Shown here piece by piece: positions 1 to 10,554 of a DNA stretch of 11,563 nt. Below the pieces are notes generated by a model. That model ran no database searches. It was given only the letters and a program-made list of their open reading frames with translations, and had not been told where the DNA came from. The number at the start of each line of letters is the position of its first letter. Position 1 is the first letter of the stretch. The stretch lies in assembly GCA_011391655.1 (NCBI GenBank), contig JAABQE010000209.1, forward strand, positions 1 to 11,563. The letters run 5' to 3'. This DNA is from Hydrogenophilales bacterium (lineage in GTDB: Bacteria; Pseudomonadota; Gammaproteobacteria; Burkholderiales; Thiobacillaceae). Both the position numbers and the translations under genes were made by a program.

Positions 1-242
1 AGCGTGGCGATGTGTTCGGGACGGATGGTTTGTGCGTAGTCGGCAAAGCGAGCCCAGACGCTGTCGGCGGCCTTGACTGAAATCTGCTGGCCGACGATGG
101 CGCGTGTCAGGGTCTGAAACGCGTCGCCGCGATTGGCGAGGATGGCGTCGGGATAGCGTGCAATGAGTGCGGCCATCACCGGGTCGGCAGCGGCGAGTTC
201 GGCGCAGGCGGTTGGCCAGTAAGGGGGATGGCTGGTTTGCAT
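1..242 (-). CDS. DNA-3-methyladenine glycosylase, AlkA-like (HhH-GPD family), N-terminal part
   Basis: This is the first 80 codons of a gene that runs off the left edge. Base-excision repair glycosylases of this family remove alkylated purines such as 3-methyladenine from DNA. The recognisable segment is the helix block LTRAIVGQQISVKAADSVW at about residues 47-65, which is characteristic of the short AlkA/Mag-type glycosylases. The helix-hairpin-helix and catalytic aspartate would lie beyond the edge and cannot be checked. The ATG at 242 leads directly into this fold without the extra N-terminal domain of E. coli AlkA, so it is probably the short bacterial type of about 200 residues. There is no good Shine-Dalgarno sequence upstream. 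It lies 101 bases downstream of rng, so read-through from that operon or a promoter of its own are both possible. Family confidence is good; the exact substrate is inferred. Confidence 0.78.
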   Translation of the reverse strand, partial: MQTSHPPYWPTACAELAAADPVMAALIARYPDAILANRGDAFQTLTRAIVGQQISVKAADSVWARFADYAQTIRPEHIAT

Positions 243-251
243 GAAATGTTT

Positions 252-331
252 TTATCCGCGAAGGTCGCGAAGAGCCGCGAAGGAAACCCAACAAATTCCT
301 GTGCTTTTACTTCGCGCCCCTTCGCGGATAA
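252..331. repeat. Inverted and direct CGCGAAG repeat in the rng-alkA gap
   Basis: The 101-base gap between rng and the glycosylase gene holds a perfect 13-base inverted repeat, TTATCCGCGAAGG at 252-264 and CCTTCGCGGATAA at 319-331. CGCGAAG occurs three times in the left half (257-263, 266-272, 276-282) and its complement CTTCGCG occurs twice in the right half (310-316 and 320-326). The RNA could fold with several alternative pairings, so it may act as a rng terminator or mRNA stabiliser. It also resembles short intergenic repeats dispersed in betaproteobacterial genomes, although that is from pattern memory. No T-run typical of an intrinsic terminator follows either arm. Confidence 0.6.
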
Positions 332-343
332 CGCCTTTCCAAC

Positions 344-1795
344 TCACAGCAAAATAATATCGTACTGCTCCTGCGGATAGCTGGTTTCGACCTGCATCGA
401 CACCGGCTTGCCGATGAAGTCGATGAGCTGGGCGAGGCTGCCGGACTCTTCGTCGAGGAACAGATCGATGACGCTTTGCGAGGCAATAATGCGGTATTCG
501 CGCGCATCGAACTGGCGCGCTTCACGCAGGATCTCGCGCAGGATGTCGTAGCACACGGTTTGCGCGGTCTTGATTTCGCCGCGTCCGGCGCAGGTGGGGC
601 AGGGCTCGCACAGCACGTGCGCGAGCGATTCACGGGTGCGCTTGCGCGTCATCTCGACCAGACCCAGCGCGGAGAAGCCGCTGACGCTGGTGCGGGTGGG
701 GTCGCGCGCGAGGGTTTTCTTCAGTTCGGTGAGCACAGCCTCCTGGTGCTCGGCGTTGTCCATGTCGATGAAGTCCATGATGATGATACCGCCCAGGTTG
801 CGCAGGCGCAGCTGGCGGGCGATGGATTGTGCGGCTTCAAGATTGGTCTTGAAAATGGTGTCGTCGAAGTTGCGTGCGCCGACGAATCCGCCGGTGTTGA
901 CGTCCACCGTGGTGAGCGCCTCGGTCTGGTCGATGATGAGGTAGCCGCCGGATTTGAGATCGACCCGGCGTCCCAGCGCCTTGGCGATTTCGTCCTCGAT
1001 GGCATGCAGGTCGAACAGGGGGCGGTCGGCGCTGTAATGCTGCAATTTGTCGAATACGGCATGGGTATAGTTCTGCGCGAACTCAGCCATGCGTTGATAG
1101 GTTTCGCGCGAGTCGATGAGGATGCGGCTGGTGTCGCGGTTGACGAAATCGCGCAACACGCGCAGCGACAGATCAAGATCCTGGTACAGCAGGCAGGGCA
1201 CCTCGCAATTGACCCGCGACTGGATGTTGGTCCACAAACGCCGCAGGTAATCGATGTCGGCGCCGATTTCGGCGTCTTCGGCGGTTTCGGCCATGGTGCG
1301 CACGATGAAGCCGCCGTGGGCGCCCTCCGGCATCAACTGGTGCAGTTTTTGCCGCAACAGTTCGCGTTCTTCTTCGCCTTCGATTTTCTGCGAGATGCCG
1401 ATGTGGGTTTCCTGTGGCAGATAGACCAGATAGCGCCCGGCGAAACTGATCTGGGTCGACAGGCGCGCACCCTTGGTACCGATCGGATCCTTGATCACCT
1501 GCACCATGATGGACTGGCTTTCGTGCAGGATCTGCTCGATCGGCCGCTCGGGTTCGCTGCCGTGGCGCTCCTCCCAGATGTCGGCCACGTGCAGGAACGC
1601 TGCGCGCTCGAGACCGATGTCGATGAAAGCCGATTGCATCCCCGGCAGCACGCGCACCACGCGCCCCATGTAGATGTTGCTGACCAGCCCGCGGCACTGT
1701 GCGCGTTCGATGTGCAGTTCCTGCACCGAACCGAGAAGCAGCACGGCAACCCGGGTCTCCTGCGGTGTGACGTTGACGAGGATTTCTTCGCTCAT
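344..1795 (-). CDS. rng: Ribonuclease G
   Basis: Single-strand-specific endoribonuclease of the RNase E/G family. In E. coli it matures the 5' end of 16S rRNA and contributes to mRNA turnover. The 483 residues match the usual RNase G length (489 in E. coli), without the long C-terminal scaffold of RNase E. The N-terminus has the family start (EEILVNVTPQETRVA) followed by the S1 domain (about 37-125). The magnesium-binding catalytic residues are visible as D298 and N300 in TTVDVNTG and D341 in IIIMDFIDM. The zinc-link CPTC is at 399-402. The motif GFSALGLVEMTRKRTRESL at 373-391 is typical. The start is the ATG at 1795; no clear Shine-Dalgarno sequence is present, and maf ends 19 bases upstream, which suggests translation by coupling. 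The maf-rng pairing is also found in E. coli. Identification is secure. Confidence 0.97.
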   Translation of the reverse strand: MSEEILVNVTPQETRVAVLLLGSVQELHIERAQCRGLVSNIYMGRVVRVLPGMQSAFIDIGLERAAFLHVADIWEERHGSEPERPIEQILHESQSIMVQVIKDPIGTKGARLSTQISFAGRYLVYLPQETHIGISQKIEGEEERELLRQKLHQLMPEGAHGGFIVRTMAETAEDAEIGADIDYLRRLWTNIQSRVNCEVPCLLYQDLDLSLRVLRDFVNRDTSRILIDSRETYQRMAEFAQNYTHAVFDKLQHYSADRPLFDLHAIEDEIAKALGRRVDLKSGGYLIIDQTEALTTVDVNTGGFVGARNFDDTIFKTNLEAAQSIARQLRLRNLGGIIIMDFIDMDNAEHQEAVLTELKKTLARDPTRTSVSGFSALGLVEMTRKRTRESLAHVLCEPCPTCAGRGEIKTAQTVCYDILREILREARQFDAREYRIIASQSVIDLFLDEESGSLAQLIDFIGKPVSMQVETSYPQEQYDIILL

Positions 1796-1814
1796 GATGG
1801 GTGGGATCGCACGT

Positions 1815-2426
1815 TCAGACGGCGAAACCGAAAGCTCTCAATAAAACAGCAGTGCCATATAACGGCAAACCCATGACGCCGCTGTAGCTGCCGTCGAGAT
1901 GTTCAACAAACGCGCCGGCACGCCCCTGGATTCCATAGGCGCCCGCTTTGCCGACGTATTCACCCGTCACCAGATAGCGGGTGATGATGAGGGGACTGAG
2001 TTCGGCAAAGCGGATCAGGCTGGTCGACAGGCACTGTTCTATCCGCTCTTCCTGCTTGATCGCCACGGCCGTGTGTACCAGGTGCAGGCGGCCGGACAGG
2101 CGCGTCAGCATGGCCTCGGCCTCGCTGCGATCAGCCGGTTTGCCGAGAATGAGGCCATCCAGCTCAACCACGGTGTCCGCGCCCAGCACCGGGAAGCGCA
2201 GCACATGGCGCGCGTCCACTGCACGCCAGCCGCACGCGGCTTTTTCGATGGCCATGCGTTGCGCAAAGTCGGGTGCGGTTTCACCTGCTTGCGGGATTTC
2301 GACGACGTCCATGCGGCCCGCCACCGCGCGCAAGGGCAGGACATCAAATGACACGCCGAGCTGTTTGAGCAACTCGCGTCGGCGGGGGGATTGCGAAGCC
2401 AGATAGATGCGTTTATCAACCAACAT
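1815..2426 (-). CDS. maf: Maf-like nucleotide pyrophosphatase (YhdE type, dTTP/UTP)
   Basis: House-cleaning pyrophosphatase of the Maf family, which hydrolyses non-canonical or excess nucleoside triphosphates to monophosphates in the cytoplasm. The signature [11 protein letters not shown] is at 10-20, the catalytic aspartate is D84 in LGADTVV (81-87), the lysine-proline pair is K96-P97, and KAGAYGIQG is at 160-168, followed by [11 protein letters not shown]. The KAGAYGIQG and GSYxxVxGLPL blocks match the E. coli YhdE subfamily (dTTP/UTP) more than YceF (m7GTP); the substrate is inferred from that similarity. The length of 203 residues is normal. The ATG at 2426 has an AAAGG-type ribosome binding site about 7 bases upstream. 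The gene follows rlmH by 20 bases and precedes rng by 19 bases. Confidence 0.94.
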   Translation of the reverse strand: MLVDKRIYLASQSPRRRELLKQLGVSFDVLPLRAVAGRMDVVEIPQAGETAPDFAQRMAIEKAACGWRAVDARHVLRFPVLGADTVVELDGLILGKPADRSEAEAMLTRLSGRLHLVHTAVAIKQEERIEQCLSTSLIRFAELSPLIITRYLVTGEYVGKAGAYGIQGRAGAFVEHLDGSYSGVMGLPLYGTAVLLRAFGFAV

Positions 2427-2446
2427 GGTGAGCCTTTAACCCTCGC

Positions 2447-2917
2447 TTAATCCCGGTGATAGGGGTGTCCCTTGATTATGCACACGGAACGATACAATTG
2501 CTCGGCCAGCATCACCCGCGCCAGCGCATGCGGCATCGTCAGTTTTGAGAGTCCAAGCAGTTTGACCGCACGCGTCTTGACGCTGTCGTCGAGCCCGTCT
2601 GCGCCGCCGATGACAAATGCAGGCGACACGCCTTCCGCCATCCAGCCTTGCAGCCAGCCTGCCAGTTCGCGGGTCGTCACCTGCCCGCCACGCTCGTCGA
2701 GCACCACCGGCACGCAGCCCGCAGGCAATGCGGCGAGGATGCGTTCGGCCTCGAGTTGCCGCGCCCGTGCGCCGTCTTCGCCTGCCACGCGATGGCCAGG
2801 CTTGATTTCGGTCAGCAGCAGCGGCAGATCGGGTGGCATGCGTCGCGCATAGTCGTCGTAACCAGAGTTGATCCAGCCCGGCATTTTGTGGCCGACGGCC
2901 AGCAGATGCAGTTTCAC
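2447..2917 (-). CDS. rlmH: 23S rRNA (pseudouridine1915-N3)-methyltransferase RlmH
   Basis: SPOUT-class methyltransferase that methylates pseudouridine 1915 in helix 69 of 23S rRNA on the assembled 70S ribosome, using S-adenosylmethionine. I set the start at the GTG at 2917. It gives MKLHLLAVGHKMPGW, the standard N-terminus, and a length of 156 residues against 155 in E. coli. The longer reading from 3046 adds 43 residues of unrelated sequence that lies over rsfS. The SAM-binding turn FVIGGADGL is at 101-109, and the trefoil-knot segment LTMPHALARVMLAEQLYR (126-143) and the terminal GHPYHR (150-155) are intact. The start codon overlaps the rsfS stop as GTGA, so translation is probably coupled. 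The rsfS-rlmH order is widely conserved. Confidence 0.97.
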   Translation of the reverse strand: MKLHLLAVGHKMPGWINSGYDDYARRMPPDLPLLLTEIKPGHRVAGEDGARARQLEAERILAALPAGCVPVVLDERGGQVTTRELAGWLQGWMAEGVSPAFVIGGADGLDDSVKTRAVKLLGLSKLTMPHALARVMLAEQLYRSVCIIKGHPYHRD

Positions 2918-3273
2918 GCAGGTGGAATCAGGTGCCGGTTGCGCGCCGCTTCGGCCGCTCCCCACAGTTCTTCCAGGTTGTAGTGCGCGCGCGTGGCGGC
3001 CAGCATCACATGCACGATGACATCGCCCAGATCCAGCAGCACCCATTCGCCGCTGTCTTCACCTTCGGTGTTGCCAACATATTCGCCTGCTTCCTTCACC
3101 TTGACGTGAACGTGGTCGGCGAGCGCGCGCGTTTGACGGTTGGAGGTGCCGGTGGCGATGACCATGCGCTCGAACAGTGCGGTGAGCTTGCTGGTATCGA
3201 GCACGGTGATGTCTTGCGCCTTGACGTCTTCAAGCGCGGCGGTGATCAGTTTGATCTTGTCTTCAATTTTCAT
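2914..3273 (-). CDS. rsfS: Ribosomal silencing factor RsfS
   Basis: RsfS (formerly YbeB; Iojap family) binds ribosomal protein uL14 on the 50S subunit and blocks joining to the 30S, reducing translation in stationary phase or starvation. I chose the ATG at 3273, which gives 119 residues beginning MKIEDKIKLITAALEDVKAQD. The longer open frame to 3615 is overlap with nadD and is not plausible. Family blocks are visible: DITVLDTSKLTALFERMVIATG (21-42), the TSNRQTRALADHV helix (43-55) and WVLLDLGDVIVHVM (77-90), followed by a tail with YNLEELW (98-104). The start overlaps the nadD stop as ATGA and the stop overlaps the rlmH start as GTGA, placing it in a tightly coupled nadD-rsfS-rlmH unit. Confidence 0.97.
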   Translation of the reverse strand: MKIEDKIKLITAALEDVKAQDITVLDTSKLTALFERMVIATGTSNRQTRALADHVHVKVKEAGEYVGNTEGEDSGEWVLLDLGDVIVHVMLAATRAHYNLEELWGAAEAARNRHLIPPA

Positions 3274-3917
3274 GGGTGTGTGTAGAGTTGATGTTGATGA
3301 ATGTAGTCGAGCACAGCGTCTGGCAGCAGATAACGTGCGCTGTCTTGCCGTGCCAGGGTGGTCCGGATACGGGTAGCTGAAATGTCCAGCGCCGTCATGT
3401 TCTGCAATACCACTGCACCAGCGGGGCCCGTAGCCGACCCATTTTGCACCTGGCGTTGCGATAGTTCCTGTTTCAACTCCTCCGGCAGATTGCCGGTCTG
3501 GATTCCTGCTGTGTCGGGGCGCGTGGCGACGACGATATTGGCCAGCGCGAACAGCTGCCGCCATTGGTGCCAGCCCGGCAATCCTGCAAACGCGTCCGCG
3601 CCCAGCAGCAGCCACAGCGGTTGTTCATTGCCCAGTCCGGCGCGCAGCGCAGTCAACGTATCGACTGTATAGCTTGGGTCTGGGCGCTCTACTTCGTGCG
3701 CATCCACCTCGAAGCGCGGGTTGCCGGCAACCGCGCGGCGCACCATTTCCAGCCGGTGGACAGCCGCGGTGCGCGGCGCCCCCCGGTGTGGTGGCTGCCC
3801 GGCGGGGATGAACCGTACCTGGCTCAAACCGAGCCCCTCCGCCATTTCCTCGGCCAGCCGCAAATGGCCGAAGTGAATCGGATCGAAGGTGCCGCCAAAG
3901 ACGCCGATTGGCTGCAT
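3270..3917 (-). CDS. nadD: Nicotinate-nucleotide adenylyltransferase
   Basis: Transfers AMP from ATP to nicotinate mononucleotide to give deamido-NAD, the central step of NAD synthesis. The nucleotidyltransferase signature GGTFDPIHFGH is at 8-18, including the HxGH-type motif. GADAF is at 106-110, the WHQW segment at 116-119, and the second ATP-binding motif ISATRIR at 179-185. The 215 residues agree with bacterial NadD. The loop at about 138-168 (GIQTGNLPEELKQ and following) is hydrophilic and looks less conserved. The start is the ATG at 3917, which gives the standard MQPIGVFGGTFDP. Only 3 bases separate it from the proA stop, and no close Shine-Dalgarno sequence is seen, so translation probably depends on termination of proA. 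Confidence 0.97.
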   Translation of the reverse strand: MQPIGVFGGTFDPIHFGHLRLAEEMAEGLGLSQVRFIPAGQPPHRGAPRTAAVHRLEMVRRAVAGNPRFEVDAHEVERPDPSYTVDTLTALRAGLGNEQPLWLLLGADAFAGLPGWHQWRQLFALANIVVATRPDTAGIQTGNLPEELKQELSQRQVQNGSATGPAGAVVLQNMTALDISATRIRTTLARQDSARYLLPDAVLDYIHQHQLYTHP

Positions 3918-3920
3918 TGC

Positions 3921-5198
3921 TTATGCGCGCACGTGGCCATCTCCCAGCACCACCCACTTCTGGCTGGTCAGCCCTTCCAGGCCGACCGGGCCGCGTGCAT
4001 GGATCTTGTCGGTCGAAATGCCGATCTCCGCGCCGAGGCCGTATTCGAAGCCATCGGCAAAACGGGTCGAGGCATTGACCACCACGCTGGCCGAATCGAC
4101 TTCGCGCAGGAAGCGCCGCGCACGACCGTAGTCCTCGGTGACGATGGCGTCGGTGTGCTGCGAGCCGTGGGTGTTGATGTGCGCCATGGCGGCGTCGATG
4201 TCGTCGACCACCTTGATCGCGATGATGGGGCCGAGATATTCCTCGGTCCAGTCGGCTTCGACTGCGGCTTTCAATTTGTCAGCCGCGATGCCAGCGCCCT
4301 GCAGGATCGCCAGTGCCTCGGGGCAGCCGCGCATCTCGACGCCCTTGCCCGCCAGCATGCGGCCAATTTCGGGCAGCGCGGTGGCGGCCACGCCGCGCGC
4401 TACCAGCAGCGACTCGGTTGTGTTGCAGGTACCGTAGCGCTGGGTCTTGGCGTTTTCGACGATCTTCACTGCCTTGGCCAGATCGGCGCGGTCGTCCACA
4501 TAGACGTGGCAGTTGCCGTGCAGGTGCTTGATCACCGGCACCCGCGCCTCGCCCATAATGCGCTCGATCAGGCCCTTGCCGCCGCGCGGCACGATCACAT
4601 CGACGTAATCCTTCATGGTGATGAGTTCGCCCACCGCGGCGCGGTCGGTGGTTTCGACCACCTGTACCACCGTGTCGGGCAGCCCTGCGGCAGCGAGGCC
4701 TTCGCGCACGCAGGCAGCGACCGCCTGGTTCGAATGCAGCGCCTCGGAGCCGCCGCGCAGGATCGCCGCGTTGCCGGATTTGAGGCATAGCCCGGCCGCA
4801 TCTGCCGTGACGTTGGGACGCGCCTCGTAAATGATGCCGATGACGCCGAGCGGCACCCGCATCTTGCCGACCTGGATGCCGGAAGGGCGGTATTTGAGGT
4901 CAGTGATTTCGCCGACCGGGTCGGGCAGCGCGGCGATCTGCTCCAGCCCTTCGGCCATGCCCGCGACCGCCTTATCGTTGATCTGCAGGCGGTCGAGCAG
5001 CGCCGCGTCGAGCCCGCTGGCGCGCGCCTGCTCCATGTCGCGTGCATTGGCGTCCAGCAGCTTGGCTGCATCGCGCCGGATCGCAGCGGCGATGGCCAGC
5101 AGCGCGCGGTTTTTCTGGTTGGTGTCGGCGCGGGCAATCGCACGCGAAGCGTCGCGCGCCTGTTTGCCCACCGTTTGCATGTAGTTTTTAATGTCCAT
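3921..5198 (-). CDS. proA: Gamma-glutamyl phosphate reductase
   Basis: Second step of proline synthesis: NADPH-dependent reduction of gamma-glutamyl phosphate to glutamate 5-semialdehyde. It belongs to the aldehyde dehydrogenase superfamily. The 425 residues match the family length (417 in E. coli). The catalytic cysteine is C258 in [12 protein letters not shown]. The substrate and nucleotide segments [16 protein letters not shown] (116-131), [12 protein letters not shown] (146-157) and [14 protein letters not shown] (201-214) are present, as is the C-terminal [21 protein letters not shown] (380-400). No kinase domain is fused to it and proB is not in the window. It lies between holA (5 bases upstream) and nadD (3 bases downstream), a place where E. 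coli has no proA, so it shares the operon with replication and NAD genes. The start at 5198 has only a weak ribosome binding site. Confidence 0.97.
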   Translation of the reverse strand: MDIKNYMQTVGKQARDASRAIARADTNQKNRALLAIAAAIRRDAAKLLDANARDMEQARASGLDAALLDRLQINDKAVAGMAEGLEQIAALPDPVGEITDLKYRPSGIQVGKMRVPLGVIGIIYEARPNVTADAAGLCLKSGNAAILRGGSEALHSNQAVAACVREGLAAAGLPDTVVQVVETTDRAAVGELITMKDYVDVIVPRGGKGLIERIMGEARVPVIKHLHGNCHVYVDDRADLAKAVKIVENAKTQRYGTCNTTESLLVARGVAATALPEIGRMLAGKGVEMRGCPEALAILQGAGIAADKLKAAVEADWTEEYLGPIIAIKVVDDIDAAMAHINTHGSQHTDAIVTEDYGRARRFLREVDSASVVVNASTRFADGFEYGLGAEIGISTDKIHARGPVGLEGLTSQKWVVLGDGHVRA

Positions 5199-5203
5199 CG
5201 CTT

Positions 5204-6237
5204 TTAACGTCCATCATTTTTTCCATTACGTGCTGGTTCAGCCAGCGTCATGCCCACGCGCAGCAGGGTGTCCCAGGGGTCGCCTACCCGCTCCAGCCCT
5301 TTGGCCTGGCGGTCGATCAGTGCCAGATCGGCCAGTGCAGATTCGACCCGGCTCAGGCTCAATCGTTTCAGCGCCCGCTCGATTTGCGGCGCACGCTGCT
5401 TGTCGCGGCCCCACAAGGTCCGCATCACGCCGGGCAGGCTGTCGCCCTGCGCCACCGCCAATTTTAACCGCAGCAGCAGTTGTACCGCCGCCGACACCTG
5501 CCACAGGATGGCGGGCACAGCTTCGCCGCTGTCCTTGAGGTCGGCCACGATCTGCGCAAAGCGCGCGCTGTCGCCGGCATACAAGGCATCCGCCAGCGCG
5601 TCGGCTTCCAGCCGGCTGACATCGACCACTGCATGTTCGACATCGGCCAGCGTCACCGCGCCCGGCGGCAACAGCAGGGCGAGCTTGTCGATTTCCTGCT
5701 GCGCGGCAAGCAGGTTGCCTTCCACCTGATCGGCCAGAAACGCCAGCGCGGCGCGCTCGGCGCGCAAGCCTTGTTTGGCCAGCCGGCGGTCGATCCAGTC
5801 GGGCAGGGCGCTGCGGTCGATGGGCCGCGCTTCGACCACCACGCCGCTTTTGGCCAGCGCGGTAAACCAGCGGCTTTGCATGGCTTTCCAGTCCATTCCC
5901 GGCAAATTGATGAGGGTGAGCGTGTCGGCGGGCAGTTTGGCTGCGTAGGCCTCCAGCGCCTTGGCACCATCGACGCCGGGCTTGCCGGAGGGAATGCGGA
6001 TTTCGGTCAGGCGGCGTTCGGCGAACAGCGACAGATTGTCGCCGCTGGCAAAAATGCCCTGCCAGTTGTAGCGCCCCTGCACAGTGTAGACATTGCGCTC
6101 GCTGTGCCCGGCCGCGCGTGCCGCCGCGCGGATGGCGTCGCTCGCCTCCTGCGCCGCCAGCGGCTCGTCGCCCACCACCACGTAGAGCGCGGCGAGGCCA
6201 CGGCTCAGTTGGTCGGGCAAACGTTCGGCTGCAATGT

Positions 6238-6241
<4 letters not shown>
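5204..6241 (-). CDS. holA: DNA polymerase III, delta subunit
   Basis: The delta subunit of the clamp loader opens the beta sliding clamp during replication. The 345 residues match the family (343 in E. coli). The N-terminal domain includes [15 protein letters not shown] (19-33) and the segment around [11 protein letters not shown] (50-60), followed by [17 protein letters not shown] (73-89). The middle has [14 protein letters not shown], a characteristic delta motif. The helical C-terminal collar domain has [16 protein letters not shown]. Sequence conservation in this family is low, but the motifs and the lptE-holA order make the call firm. The start codon is GTG at 6241 and overlaps the lptE stop as GTGA. 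The stop falls 5 bases before proA, inside a small duplicated sequence reported separately. Confidence 0.95.
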
Positions 6242-9434
<3,193 letters not shown>

Positions 9435-9461
9435 TCAAATAGGTTGAGATGCCGGTCGGCA

Positions 9462-9467
9462 ATTATA
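9462..9467 (-). promoter_or_regulatory. -10 element of the leuS operon promoter
   Basis: A perfect TATAAT is read on the minus strand, 36 bases upstream of the leuS ATG. It predicts transcription starting near 9455 and a leader of about 30 bases. At 17-base spacing the -35 position reads GCGGCG, which is not a consensus match, and there is no extended -10 TGn. The promoter may therefore depend on an activator or use a poor -35. It is the best minus-strand candidate in the divergent gap and would serve the whole operon. Confidence 0.55.
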
Positions 9468-9512
9468 CCTAGCCTCCCATCAGCCGCCGCCTACTTGTTG
9501 CAGCGTCATTCC

Positions 9513-9538
9513 TCACTCGAAAGCGTTACTCGAAAGCT
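9513..9538 (+). repeat. Tandem 13-base direct repeat upstream of the TraB-family gene
   Basis: Two adjacent 13-base units, TCACTCGAAAGCG (9513-9525) and TTACTCGAAAGCT (9526-9538), share the 10-base core ACTCGAAAGC (9515-9524 and 9528-9537). The second unit ends 3 bases before the ATG at 9542, so it covers the ribosome binding region; GAAAG there is the only Shine-Dalgarno-like sequence. It could be an operator, a translational control site, or a simple slippage duplication. I see no convincing -35/-10 pair for the plus strand in 9468-9541. Confidence 0.55.
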
Positions 9539-9541
9539 CCC

Positions 9542-10534
9542 ATGCCAAACCGAATCGCCCGTTTGCTGTTGATTTTTCTGCTGGCCGGATGGCAGGGCGT
9601 CTGGGCAGAGAGTGAATTACCCCCAATCCTCGCCCCGGCACCCACACCGGCGGCACCCGCCGCCACCGAACCCGCCCCGGCGGACGTGCTGCGGAAAATG
9701 CAGGCAGCGCCTCCGCGTGGCCTGCTCTACGCAATCAGCAAGAACGGACAAACCGCGTATCTGTACGGCACCATCCACGTAGGCAAGGCGGACTTTTTTC
9801 CGCTGGACCTCGCCACCACGCAGGCGATGGTGCAGTCGAGTGAGCTGGTACTGGAACTCGACGCCAGCCAGGTCGACAAGATGCAGGCCGGCTTGCATCG
9901 CTACGCCACGCTGCTGCCCCCCGCCACACTCGACAGCACGCTCCCGCCAGCGCTCAAGCAGCGCCTGCACACCCAGCTCAACGCCCTGGATATTCCTCCC
10001 GAGTCGCTGCAAACCCTGAAACCCTGGCTGGCGACGCTGACACTCACGATGGGCGCCCTGAAAAAGCTGGGATACGGTTTTGAATATGCCACCGAGTTTT
10101 ATTTCACCGGCATCGCGCAAGCGCTCAACAAACCGGTTACCGAACTGGAAGGCATCGACTTCCAGTTCCAGTTGTTCGACGGCATCCCGCTGCAGGACCA
10201 GCTCGTTTATCTCGACGAATCGCTCGGCTATCTGGAAATGCAGGACATGCAGGCGGACACCAAGTCGCTCATCGACGCCTGGCTCGCCGGCGATGCGGCG
10301 GCGCTGCAGCAGATCACCGTCAAGTCGTATCAATACGCGCCGCGCTCCGCGCACTGGATGAAGCAAAAGCTGTTCACCGAGCGCAACCAGCGCATGACGG
10401 ATAAAATCGACCAGATGCTCAGCGACGGCCGTACTCCGTTCGTGGCTGTCGGTGCGCTTCATCTCACGGGACACGATGGCCTGCCCGCGTTGCTGGAAAA
10501 ACGGGGCTATCGCGTGACCAATCTCTATCCTTGA
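9542..10534 (+). CDS. TraB/GumN family protein, exported
   Basis: A 330-residue protein of the TraB/GumN family, related in fold to TIKI-type metalloproteases; the bacterial members have no established reaction. A cleavable signal peptide is clear: MPNRIARLLLIFLLAGWQGVWA, with likely cleavage after A22. It is followed by an alanine- and proline-rich linker (about 27-47). The first family motif YLYGTIHVG is at 73-81, with H79 as the candidate metal ligand. ERNQRM is at 280-285 and the second motif VAVGALHLTGHDGL is at 301-314, with H307. The protein is therefore probably periplasmic or surface-linked. The next gene begins 20 bases downstream with a strong ribosome binding site, suggesting a two-gene operon. 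The start ATG at 9542 gives the complete signal peptide. Family assignment is good; function is unknown. Confidence 0.9.
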   Translation: MPNRIARLLLIFLLAGWQGVWAESELPPILAPAPTPAAPAATEPAPADVLRKMQAAPPRGLLYAISKNGQTAYLYGTIHVGKADFFPLDLATTQAMVQSSELVLELDASQVDKMQAGLHRYATLLPPATLDSTLPPALKQRLHTQLNALDIPPESLQTLKPWLATLTLTMGALKKLGYGFEYATEFYFTGIAQALNKPVTELEGIDFQFQLFDGIPLQDQLVYLDESLGYLEMQDMQADTKSLIDAWLAGDAAALQQITVKSYQYAPRSAHWMKQKLFTERNQRMTDKIDQMLSDGRTPFVAVGALHLTGHDGLPALLEKRGYRVTNLYP

Positions 10535-10542
10535 ACACGCAA

Positions 10543-10548
10543 AAGGAG
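10543..10548 (+). promoter_or_regulatory. Ribosome binding site deciding the start of the GlcG/HbpS-like gene
   Basis: AAGGAG lies 6 bases upstream of the ATG at 10555. This fixes the start there rather than at the TTG at 10531, which would add eight residues in front of the signal peptide and overlap the stop of the preceding gene. Confidence 0.85.
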
Positions 10549-10554
10549 ATCACC

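Noticed and set aside
476..1876. Long plus-strand open frame of 466 codons opposite rng
   Set aside because: It lies antisense to the clearly conserved rng and the end of maf; long antisense frames are expected in GC-rich genes, and the predicted protein matches no family I recognise.
2917..3046. 43-codon N-terminal extension of rlmH
   Set aside because: The extension overlaps rsfS, has no family similarity, and the GTG at 2917 gives the standard N-terminus and length.
3274..3615. N-terminal extension of rsfS into nadD
   Set aside because: The sequence before the ATG at 3273 is nadD read in another frame; the ATG gives the canonical RsfS length.
3564..4790. Plus-strand open frame of 408 codons opposite nadD and proA
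   Set aside because: It spans two well-conserved minus-strand genes and shows no domain, signal or ribosome binding site; it is a compositional shadow.
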